Positions 38,502 to 48,000 of a DNA stretch of 64,000 nucleotides are shown here, piece by piece. A model generated the notes under the pieces. It searched no databases and was not told the DNA's origin. It was given only the letters and a program-made list of their open reading frames with translations. Position 1 is the first letter of the stretch, and every line of letters starts with the position of its first letter. The position numbers and the translations under genes were made by a program. Origin of the DNA: Cylindrotheca closterium (Eukaryota > Bacillariophyta > Bacillariophyceae > Bacillariales > Bacillariaceae); NCBI GenBank assembly GCA_933822405.4, contig CAKOGP040000890.1:234749-298748 (forward strand), read 5' to 3'.

Positions 38502-39985
38502 ATGCCACGACACAGCAACAGTGACGATGGCACGGATCAACAAGTCCCGACCGGATCGTCCCCTCAAGACCAAGGCTTGATAACACCACTTTTATCACAT
38601 GCCCAATCGATCCGTCAAACTTCTAGTCTTCGTCAACGACGTGAGCTTTCTTCCAATCAAAGGCTCTTGGACCGAGATGCCACTTTCTCCCAATCCCATG
38701 GGCGTTGGGGGGTTCAACGTTTGTCGAGATTACAACGACGTTGGTGTCTATCACGAATATGGAACGACGGGATCTTTGGAGATTGGTTTCATCGGTTAGC
38801 CTATCAGAAGACTTGGATTCTGATGGGGATCTTATTTGTGACGTACGCTTCGATGGTAGTCTTCTTTGCCTTTGTGTACCTGGGCGTTTCGATATTGGGC
38901 AGCAAAACCGAAGTTGGCCCGGATGGTTCCAAAAAAGTGATTGCCTTTTGCCATATGGAGTAAGATTATTGCTATTGTGATACTTTTTTTTGCTATTAGA
39001 CTGCATCCATATATCTCACTTACTCTTCCGCTTCTTGTTATTATGCCACAGTATCAACAACCACATGGAAGCACTCTACTTCAGTCTATCGACCATGACG
39101 ACTATTGGATATGGAGTCTCCGACTACTACTTTGGAGGTTGCTGGACTCCTCTCTTACTGGTTTTGTGGCAGGTATGTTGTGCCATTACTTTTGATGCTG
39201 TCGCGGTTGGGCTCCTGTTTCACAGGATATCGAGGGGAACAAAACGGGGCAAAAACATTATCTTTTCCGACAAAGCGGCAATTCAACAAGTCAATGGAGT
39301 ATGGCACTTTATGTTTCGTATGGGGGAATTGCGACAGTACCATTTGATCGAGGCCACAGTTCGGTGTTATTGTGTCAAGCACGAACGATGGCCATTGTCA
39401 GCTACCAACAATACAATCGAATTAAACCCTGACGCTGCTACCAATGACAATCCAAACTCTAGTACAGAAATCAACACAACATACTTTGTCAGCCGTCAAA
39501 TGAAACTGAAACATCCCGATGAAGAGTACGGGTCCCATTTGTGGATGGGGCTCCCTCAAGTTATTGTCCATCGGATGGACTCTCAATCCCCATTAGTTCC
39601 GTCATCACAAACTTGGTACGACGAACAAGGAATGGAACATTCCACTCCATCAATGTCACCGCAGGAAGATGAAGAACAGGGGAGTAATACTACCATTGCC
39701 AATTCCTTGGAAGACTTTTGGTGGGACCGAAATGTCGAAGTTGTGGTTTTGGTACAAGGAGTTGACGAAGCCACGGGTGCCACTACCCAAGCGCGGCACT
39801 CCTACAAGGCGTCGGACCTGAGATGGAACCATACCTTTGTTTCCTGCATTCGACCGGCCCCTCGGACAACGAGACGGTCGTCCACGCGGCAATCCATGGC
39901 GGCGGAAGTGGACTTTTCCAGCTTTCATGGGATGTTGCCAGCTCCCATCCATTGCCAACAGTCTCCGTTCATACCGCCAAACTAG
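38502..39985 (+). CDS. inward-rectifier (Kir-type) potassium channel
   Basis: Exons 38502-38959 and 39052-39985 join across a 92-bp GT-AG intron to give 463 residues. After a cytosolic N-terminus of about 105 residues comes helix M1 (WILMGILFVTYASMVVFFAF), a pore helix, and the selectivity filter TTIGYG near residue 172. Helix M2 follows (PLLLVLWQVCCAITFDAVAV). The C-terminal cytosolic domain starts with the Kir signature RGKNIIFSDKAAIQQVNG and has MFRMGELRQYHLIEATVRCY, the Ig-like fold that binds PIP2 and regulators. The family carries K+ across the plasma or organelle membrane. Spacing of the filter and M2 is normal. The C-terminal 100 residues are variable and acidic. Confidence 0.92.
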
Positions 39986-40234
39986 ATAGTGTTAATTCTG
40001 GCTAAATGAGACAAAAATAGTAGAGTAGAAAGACGAGCTCTTTGCTGGAAGGGAAATTGCAGGAAAATTAAATTATGTGAATGCATACTTGTGACTTGTG
40101 GCATTTTCCACACAGTCTCCAGGCTTCAATGGGAAGATCTGAAGAGTGGGTGCTTCATTCATGCCAACAACAAGGCACTAGTCGATGGTTTCTTTCGCGT
40201 CTGTCACTTCTTTGCGTTTGCTTCTTCAATTCGG

Positions 40235-40864
40235 CTATATACGACCCTTGGTGCCGATGCTATCTTTCACATCCTCCTTCTTTACTTCTTCTTCAACTTT
40301 GTCTTCTATCTGTTCAGAATCTGCCTCCTCCTTAGCATCCCAAAAGATATTCAAGTCAACTTCCCCATCCCGAAAGACTTCGTTGTCTTTGGAAAGTCGT
40401 TTAGCTCTCGCCTTGTCATGAAAGGAACATGCATACATTCTTTGTCCATTTACGATGGGAATATATCCACGTTTACAGGGTGTAAACGGAAGTGTTTGAC
40501 CATTACCAAAATCAACGGCTGCCTGTTGAATGGACATTCCCTGAAGCGTCATTTTGGCTGCAGAAGAGTCCATGTAGTGCCCGCCTCCGTACAAGTCTCC
40601 CCTTGAAGAGGTTGGATACCCACACACGTATCCCCAAGGAACTTGTGGTGTGATACTTGCAGCAATTCGATATCATTCACTAGGAAGAATCCCACAATCT
40701 TGTTCCATGGCAGACGCTGTGGCTTTGGGACGATAGGTCTTGCCCCGTTTGTTGCTGGAGATGCAAAATCGCTCTTCCAAAGCCGCGGCCTCGTCTTCTT
40801 CACGACGACGCTTCGTGGCCAATCTACCAGAGGCACGTCGCAACGGTACACCGGTTTGCGCCAT
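40235..40864 (-). pseudogene. small basic/acidic protein gene with one in-frame TGA
   Basis: From the ATG at 40864 the minus strand encodes MAQTGVPLRRASGRLATKRR and about 65 residues in all, then a single TGA at 40673-40675. It stays open in the same frame for about 145 more codons to 40235 (GYVCGYPTSSRGDLYGGG, a Cys-containing middle, and an acidic C-terminus). Both halves look coding in style. The TGA may be a null mutation, a tiny or cryptic intron, readthrough, a sequencing error, or (least supported) selenocysteine. I do not recognise the protein. It is divergent from the FKBP gene, and the two share a promoter with TGACGTCA at 40972. Confidence 0.5.
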
Positions 40865-40971
40865 GGTGAATGGGATGCACAGCGATTGTTGTTGTTGTTG
40901 TTTTTTGACTTGGATGATCCCTCCGATTAGATTGGATGTGGGACTTTCCAAGCTCCATGTTTACGTGGTGA

Positions 40972-40979
40972 TGACGTCA
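40972..40979. promoter_or_regulatory. TGACGTCA palindrome before the PDZ-FKBP gene
   Basis: This perfect CRE/aureochrome-type palindrome lies 29 bp before the FKBP ATG and about 108 bp before the start of the divergent small gene. A bZIP-binding role is inferred from the sequence. Confidence 0.5.
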
Positions 40980-41008
40980 CAAACAAATCAAAAAACAAAA
41001 GCAAACCA

Positions 41009-42229
41009 ATGTCACAAAAAAGGACTCCAGCAATCACGATGACACGGATATTACTTCCTTTCCTCTTGACAATTAGTCTATCATTACGATGGGCTTCGGC
41101 CTTTCAGCAATATGGCGGGAAACCAAGATCAAGCCAGAATCCAGGCGTGGATTTTCATCAGAATACACCCACCTTCAAAGCGTCATTGCCATCAACATCA
41201 TCGTTGGATGCATCACAACCAGAATCAAATGAGTTTGAAACCTCGCGGCGTCAAGTCATGGTTCAAGTTGCCTCAAATGTAATGCTACTGTCGTCTGCAA
41301 ATGCAGCCGTCACGGACGAAACGGACAACTTTGCCGATAACTGGTGGACTACTCCAAACGCCAACAACGGCAACTCCATTGCTCCATCGCCGGTGCCAGC
41401 CAAGAGTGGCCCTTCCGATGAAGTTACAATCGCCATTCCCAAAGCCTCGTTGAATCAAAAGAAAGGCGGAGGTGGCCTTGGAGTAGAATTGGGAGAAGTC
41501 GCGTTTCGAAACAACGTCAGGGTATTTGTCAAGTCTGTCAATCCTGGATCTATCGCTGAGACATTGGGCGTCAAAAAGAACTGGATCGTGGTCGGCATCA
41601 ATGGTCAAAGTGCCGAACGTACTGATGTCGCAGGAGTGGCCCTGATGGTTTATAAAGCTGTCAATGATGACGCAAATGACGATCGAGTGGTCTTTCGATT
41701 CCGAGATCCTGTCGTTTTCAAAAAGTCACTCAACGACATGGAGAACGCAGGAGGGGAAGTGACGACCCAGGTGGCTCCAGCAGGAGACACGACGCAACGC
41801 AAAGCAGTTGGAAACAAACAAACCGAGCAAGATGATCAACGACTTTCTGTTTCCCAATTGATTCCTCCCAAGATGTGTAATCGTCAGGCAGGAGTCGATG
41901 ATTTGTTGGAGATTTCGTATATTGGTACAGTGTTGGATACAGGAGATGTATTTGACGGTTCTGCCATCAAAATTAATGGCAAGGGCATTCCCGGAAGAGC
42001 AGATGATGTTAGTATCTTTTTCGTCTTGGGCAAGCAACCTTTTGGTCAGTTTCCTTCAGGTTGGGATGTCGGTCTGGAAGGCATGTGTGTTGGAGAACGT
42101 CGTCGATTGATTGTCCCTCCAGTGCTGGCCTATGGAGAAGCAGGATTGCCTCGTCGAGGGATCCCACCCAACGCAACTTTACAGTACGACGTCACTGTAG
42201 TCTCAATAAATGGACTTTCGACACCTTAA
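41009..42229 (+). CDS. thylakoid-lumen FKBP-type peptidyl-prolyl isomerase with a PDZ-like domain
   Basis: The 406-residue precursor has a tripartite leader. A signal peptide is followed by ASAF at about residues 29-32 for entry into the secondary plastid. A second hydrophobic stretch after a twin arginine (RRQVMVQVASNVMLLSSANA, residues 80-99) has an ANA cleavage site, as in Tat-routed lumen proteins. The mature protein has a PDZ-like domain at about 152-222 (GGLGVELGEV...VKSVNPGSIAETLGV). It ends in an FKBP domain at about 300-403 (ISYIGTVLDTGDVFDGS, PSGWDVGLEGM, VLAYGEAG, ATLQYDVTVV). Most prolyl-isomerase pocket residues are kept. A folding or assembly role for photosynthetic complexes is likely. 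There is no intron. Confidence 0.88.
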   Translation: MSQKRTPAITMTRILLPFLLTISLSLRWASAFQQYGGKPRSSQNPGVDFHQNTPTFKASLPSTSSLDASQPESNEFETSRRQVMVQVASNVMLLSSANAAVTDETDNFADNWWTTPNANNGNSIAPSPVPAKSGPSDEVTIAIPKASLNQKKGGGGLGVELGEVAFRNNVRVFVKSVNPGSIAETLGVKKNWIVVGINGQSAERTDVAGVALMVYKAVNDDANDDRVVFRFRDPVVFKKSLNDMENAGGEVTTQVAPAGDTTQRKAVGNKQTEQDDQRLSVSQLIPPKMCNRQAGVDDLLEISYIGTVLDTGDVFDGSAIKINGKGIPGRADDVSIFFVLGKQPFGQFPSGWDVGLEGMCVGERRRLIVPPVLAYGEAGLPRRGIPPNATLQYDVTVVSINGLSTP

Positions 42230-42538
42230 AAATATAAAGAAAAAGTTTGAAATTGCAATTGGTAGTATCGTGAATGGATCAACAACACTGGACCAGGCCT
42301 AGAAATAAATGAAACCTCTCGTATCTTTTTCTCCTTTGTCGCAGGGAGTACATCGTCATAGCATTGAAAATATTCTCATAATCTTCGTTCCTGCTAGGGG
42401 TTACGGAAGTCGGCAAAGTCAAGAGGAGAACCCAAACCGATTTAAACCAGCGACAACACACAGTTGCTGATGCTAGAATAACAAGAGACAGGCTTGTTAC
42501 AAGGGGAACATATCCTTGAAACAATACGAGGTAAATTG
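42230..42538. other. intergenic up to the transposon
   Basis: These 309 bp lie between the FKBP stop and the left end of the DNA transposon. An 81-codon minus-strand frame is present but has no start context, domain or homolog I recognise. Nothing else was seen. Confidence 0.5.
42534..42538. repeat. left target-site duplication AATTG
   Basis: The same AATTG follows the right terminal repeat at 44907-44911. Confidence 0.65.
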
Positions 42539-42563
42539 CTCGAAAAATGCAGCTCTCGGTTTT
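42539..42563 (+). repeat. left terminal inverted repeat
   Basis: This 25-bp repeat is perfect against 44882-44906. Confidence 0.9.
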
Positions 42564-42958
42564 CGGACGATTTTCATCAGAAGTTCAGTCATTATCACGT
42601 AGAACACGTAGAATTAGTACCAATCTGAAGCCGACAGCCAGCAGATCTTGATTTATCCCATCATCGTTATTACAGAGGTCTTCATCAATGAAGAACTGAG
42701 TCAATTCAACACCCGACGTGCTTTGACAATATGGCCTTGTCAAGTGTCCAATGCCTATTACAATGGTAACACTCTCATACCGACATTGTCACTGCAGGAT
42801 ATGATATTAGTATCGGAGTGACACGTGCCCATTTACCAAAACAAGCAATGAAAAAAGCGGCGCGGTCGTTGCTGTTTCTGTGAAATTACGGCGCGGGCAA
42901 CAGAAATCGTGACCGTCGTATGTTCATAATTTAGTCATCAGCATTTCTTTCAACCACG

Positions 42959-44706
42959 ATGACGACAACCGCAGCACCAGCAGCATCGACAACAACAACA
43001 ACATCAGTGATGGCAATAATACCAACGCAAGCACAAACAACAATCACACTGGCTGAAGAAGAGCGGGAGGTGAAAAAGCAAGCGCAGGCAAAGGCAAGAC
43101 GAGCAAAGAGGCAAACCAGAGACGAGGCTCATCATGTGCTCGTGCGTGCTGCAAATATTCAAATGATCCGCAACATGCCAGAGACTGACGCCGCCCTCAC
43201 CAAACGCCCAGAACGCAAGGGTGGAATTGTTGTTGAGGATCATATGATGGCTCCTTTCACATTACAGGATTATGTGAAAGTTGGAGCAGCACTGCTAAAA
43301 CACCAAGCAAGGCGAGATGCGTGATTGATGACTACGAGCTGGCAGAAAAGTTGTTCACAACTAGCTACCTTTATGCTGTGAGTGAATGCCGCAGACAGGG
43401 GCGAGCCAATCTGGATGCTGTTGACCAGAAATTGTACCACCAGCGTTTCAAAGCTGCAAAAGAGAAGTTCAAAACTCTTGATGATGACACAAGGGTAGTC
43501 TGGGAATTCCAAAGACGTGCTCACTTGTCGCGGCATGCCACTATCAAGGATCAAATCATTTGTGCTATTAAGACAAATCCAAAGTGTTCGTGGCGATCAA
43601 TTGAACAGGAAATTGACCATTGGTGTTGTGACGCAACCATTCGTAGATGGGTTATTTCAAGGGAAGGATACCGGACGTATGCTGAAAGGATCATTCCTGC
43701 TTTGAGCCCCGAACAAAAAAGGAAACACTTGGAGTTTGCAAAACGGTTCCAAAACAACTGGGGGCTTGGAGGTGGCAAGTTTCTCCTTGTACATTATGAC
43801 GAGAAATGGTTTTGGGGGCTTGTCATGAGGAGGGATGCAAAGATGTGCGAGGAGTTGGGAATCGATGCAGTCTCCTATAAAGCATATCACCGATCACATG
43901 TTTCCAAGGTCATGGGAATTGCTGTGACTGCTTTTGCGTTCAAAGACTCTATTGAAAACGGTGGAGACGGCCTCAAGATTGGCTTCTATCGTGCCCAAAC
44001 AAACAAGGTTGCAAAGAAGCTAGTAAGGCAGGCAGTACGACAGGACGATGGTTCTATCAAGCGAACTGGAGCGGTGATAAGAGAAAAAGGGGACTTGTAC
44101 TTGGTGGATTGTAATGTCACTGGATCGTCAGAAGGGACCCCTGATGATCCAAAGTTTGCATTGAAGAAGTTGTTTGAGCATCACATCTTTCAAAAGTTGG
44201 ATGGTCTTGTGGCGGCAGGAGGACAATACGAAGGATACATTCCTGTTATTCAAGGTGACAATGCAGGGCCGCATGCTGAAAAAGAATACTTTAATTGGTG
44301 CAAGGCTCAATGTGAACAACGTGGCTGGCACTGGGAACCGCAAGCTCCACAAATGCCGCATATGAACAACTTAGACTTGTCAGTATTCCCCTGCATGTCG
44401 AGACGTCATTGTGCAGCCGCAAGAGAGAGGGGAGGGCTCCATGTTTTGAAACAGGACGAAATTTGGGATGCAGCAGAGGACGTTTGGAGCACACTTCCTA
44501 GCTCAAAGATTGCATCAGGTTTTGTACAATGCAGCCGGATAGCATCAAAAGTAATTGCATTGGAAGGGGGCAACGATTTTGTTGGAAACAAGATAGAGAA
44601 TGGCATTCATTGTGATATCCGAAAAGATTACAATGAAACTCCCACTGGGCTTTCTAGGAAAGACGGAGAGATGATCAACCCTCCAGCACCGGCAACAGCA
44701 GTATAG
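42959..44706 (+). pseudogene. DDE transposase split by a frameshift
   Basis: Frame 1 (42959-43324) starts at ATG with a Thr/Ala-rich leader, then a Lys/Arg-rich helix and about 120 residues in all. Frame 2, open from about 43237 to 44706, lies one nucleotide back and carries the rest. No GT-AG intron fits the overlap, and I see no classical slippery heptamer, so a point indel is the simplest cause. Frame 2 has a helix-turn-helix (CSWRSIEQEI...DATIRRWV) and a DDE core: Asp in VHYDEKWFW, Asp in QGDNAGPH, and Asp in MNNLDLSVFP. The last two are separated by 38 residues. The order and PQAPQMPHMNNLD phrase resemble Tc1/mariner enzymes. The core looks intact, so activity would need only the frame to be bridged. 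Confidence 0.8.
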
Positions 44707-44881
44707 CTTACCTCTTACTTAGTAACAATGTCTTGATTGTATCTCAGAATCAGAATGAATTCAACTTGTAGTTATTGATCTCCAGTCCTTCCCTACAGTA
44801 TAGCTATTGTAATGTTGTCAATCCTTTTTCGATTGGCACTTGTTTGCGTACGTGTTTCACGTGAAAATAAAAATTCGTGCA

Positions 44882-44906
44882 AAAACCGAGAGCTGCATTT
44901 TTCGAG
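44882..44906 (-). repeat. right terminal inverted repeat
   Basis: This is perfect against 42539-42563 and is followed by the AATTG duplication at 44907-44911. Confidence 0.9.
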
Positions 44907-45039
44907 AATTGGAGCTCGTAGAAGAAATAATCGGGCCCCACTGTGACTCTGAACTCTCAGTCGAAAAGAAGCGGCGTGCAACAATCCAAACCGATCCACA
45001 TTCACTTGCTGTGCATCAATCATCATTTATAGATTCAAA

Positions 45040-48000
45040 ATGGACTCAGAATCAATTAGTAGCGAAGTAAGCAAGCCGAAACCTCCATCAATTCACAAGA
45101 CACTGACTTCACTGTTAGCAATCAAAACGAATCGAACATGTGCTGATTGTCGGGTGGCGTTGGTGGATCCGCTTCAAGTCCATGCGTCCTTTTGTCCGGG
45201 TCAAGATGAAATTCGGAGGAATCCCAAAGTCGGCATGGCCCTTCACGACTTTAGCATTACGCATCAAAATTTTGCTCCACCAGCCATGAAGAAAGGTCTC
45301 ACTCAATTACCAATGGATCCTTCGATGTATGTCAATCAAAAATTTGGAGGACATGGGGTATTTTTGTGCTCTCGGTGTGCTGAAGCCCACCAGTGTTTGG
45401 GAACGGCAATTACCCGAGTGGTATCCGTGTTGGGCGATGATGGCATTCATTGGACGCAGGCACGAGTAGACTTCATGGAGCAGTGCGGAGGTAATGAACG
45501 GTCGTGGGAAGTTTATGAGGCTTACATACCCGAACGATGGAAAGAACGAATGCTCAAACCATCCAGTACCCCAACAGAACGAGTATTCTTTGTTCGAGCT
45601 AAATATGAAGGTACGCCACTTGCCTTGTGTCCTAACCAGTTGAAACTGACTGAAAACGACATTAAATCAGCAAACATGTAGGTTGTCATTCTCTAACGTT
45701 GTTTTTTTCTCTTTTCAGCTCTTGCTTTCGCATTGCCTCCACCGGGTCGGTTAGCGGAATCTGCTTGGTTGTCCATCTTGGAACGAAACGAAGTCGCTAG
45801 GCGGTTTGTGTCTCCTGAGTTGAAAAATATCCACAGTCTTACTCCATCTTCTCCGCCACCTGTCAAACCGAATCAACAAACGAATGCGGCAAAGGACAAT
45901 GTTGGCGCGTTGAGGGAGCCAAACGCATTGCCTAATCGGCTGATAGACTTCTTTTGTGTGGTGGAGTGCTCCATGAAAATTCATCCCAACGATGCCAAAA
46001 AAGATCTTTCCCAGCTATATTCTCCAGAGGAACTATCGTTTTGGCCAGAAATTTGTGATTGTTACCCGCCACAGGATACACACAAACAAGACACCGCGTT
46101 TCCAGTCCATCTACCGAGCTTTGTTCTTCCAGAAGGATGCAAACCGAGTTTAAGGCAAAGGACTCCTTCTTTCTTTACCTTTGTGTTGACCACAGGAGAA
46201 GGAGATCGGTTGTACGGAGGCTGTCTGCAAATCTATGACGAAATGAAGGGGATCGAAAAGGTCCGGAACGGCATAATAGGGTCTGGTTACGAAGGAAAGC
46301 TGCCCCATTTCCTAGAAGAAAATAGCGATGATGCGCCCGATTTCCTGTTCTTTTCCAAATCTTTGGTGTTGCTATCCCATTACCCATTCTTCGACCTATT
46401 TCGATCATCATTGAAACAGCTGAACATGCTGACTCTCCTTCAATCACCAATGCCTATCGAACGATATATTGTCAACCTATGCCAGGAAGTGCCACTGCCA
46501 CCACAAGGGAAAATAAAAGTTCAATTCTGTTTGACGCCCGGAAAGATTATTCCTATTGAGAGACCGCCCTGTAACAAGCTACCACTTGTTAATTTTTCAT
46601 ATCGACCATTGTTCTCAACACTCAGTGTGAGTAATATCATGGTGGTTTTGGGCTGTCTCATGGAAGAATGCAAGGTTGTGTTGCTTTCGCAGTACTACAG
46701 TATACTGTGTCCAGTGGCAGAGGCCTTGTTGAGTGCACTGTTCCCACTGGAGTGGCAAGGAATATATATCGTAAGTCATCGCAGGAGTGCCTTTGTACTG
46801 ATTTCTCAACAGTAATCTCATATATATTTTTCAGCCATTAATGCCGTATGCAATGCTAGATCTATTAGATGCCCCAGTTCCTTTCTTGGTTGGCATGAGC
46901 TCCAGGTATCTGACGGAGATCGACCCAAAAACGCGGCCAAGAGATTTAGTGTTTGTCGATCTCGATCGTGATGTTGTACAACTTGGTATTGATGAAGAGA
47001 CTGGAGATCGAAGGAAAATCCCAAACTTGCCCAACCGTGATGCAGTGAAGTTAAGGGCTGCATTGGAAGAGTGCGGAGGTTCGGCGTACATGTTACCAAA
47101 TAGTGGGATCAAGGGATGCGTCATGTCGGGGATTACAGAGACTGTTCTGGTGACAAATGAGGAGCGTCCACGGTATGCACGGATGGAAAATGTACGAATC
47201 GACGAAGACTCGCTAGGACGAAAGGCAGTGTTTGAGCGGACAGATTCTGCCTACGACGGCGAGAAGGATTCTACTGATATACAAACTACAGGGCACTGGA
47301 AGGAAGATGATGATGTCAGCATCTTGTCGGGAGATCATTCAGTTGTTATGAGCAAAATACGGACTGCTAGTTTGATGAAAATGAAGAATCCCTTATTTAC
47401 ATCAACGAGAAAGAAAAAGGAAAAGATTCTCACACAGAGCAATCGCGCTGGTGGGCAAGGGCATCTTCTAGAATTGATGGAAATCGACGGGTTTAATGCA
47501 AATGGTATACGAGCAGCATTTCTTCGATTCTTTGTAACGGTATTTATGAATTACCAGGAATTTTTGCTACCGGAGGGTCAGAACGATCTATTTGATGATG
47601 TCCAGTTCATAAAGGGTGTCGATTATGAACAGTCAGCCCGAGAGTATTTGGTAAGAGTTATTCAGACTCAAATGTTTCAGATTTTTTTGGAAACAAGAAG
47701 TCAGGATCCAAATAATCCAAGGATTCGATTCTTTGACGAAAGTATTCTTGAAAAGCTGAACAGATCCAAGAAGACAACTCTCGTGAATGGCGGGAAAAAG
47801 CTGGCTACTCCCTTCCTGGACGACGAGAGCGATAAAATCACAAAGACTTTCACTCCACCCCCGCCAAATAGGCTTGGGCTTCCCGACGATGGCAAGGCCT
47901 ACCAATATGGTTCTTTTCCATCTCTGAATGAATCTCTCTTTAGTAGGGTTCGACCACCAACCAATTTTCACAATGGGCAACGTCTCGATAGACGCCAAGC

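Larger units (their letters stand above)
42539..44906 (+). mobile_element. DDE-type DNA transposon with 25-bp perfect terminal inverted repeats
   Basis: CTCGAAAAATGCAGCTCTCG... at 42539-42563 is the exact reverse complement of 44882-44906. The match continues imperfectly inward for about 20 bp. AATTG flanks both ends, giving a 2,368-bp element with a 5-bp duplication. The interior encodes a Tc1/mariner-like DDE transposase in two overlapping frames. A 5-bp rather than TA duplication does not fit Tc1/mariner, so the superfamily is open. The right end lies only 134 bp before the ATG of the ArfGAP-DENN gene. Confidence 0.85.

Noticed and set aside
36682..38598. A 638-residue version of the unknown minus-strand protein with many membrane helices
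   Set aside because: The start would be GTG at 38598, and the extra part runs through the divergent promoter and into the potassium-channel exon; the ATG at 38190 is preferred.
40091..40606. A 171-codon plus-strand frame rich in hydrophobic residues
   Set aside because: It is antisense to the small gene with the TGA and its hydrophobicity mirrors that gene's acidic codons; a shadow frame.
40673..40675. The in-frame TGA as selenocysteine
   Set aside because: The surrounding residues (PSE...YRIAA) are not redox-like and no SECIS structure was recognised; kept only as one possibility.
42539..44906. Calling the DNA transposon a standard Tc1/mariner element
   Set aside because: The DDE core is similar, but the flanks show AATTG duplications rather than TA; superfamily left open.
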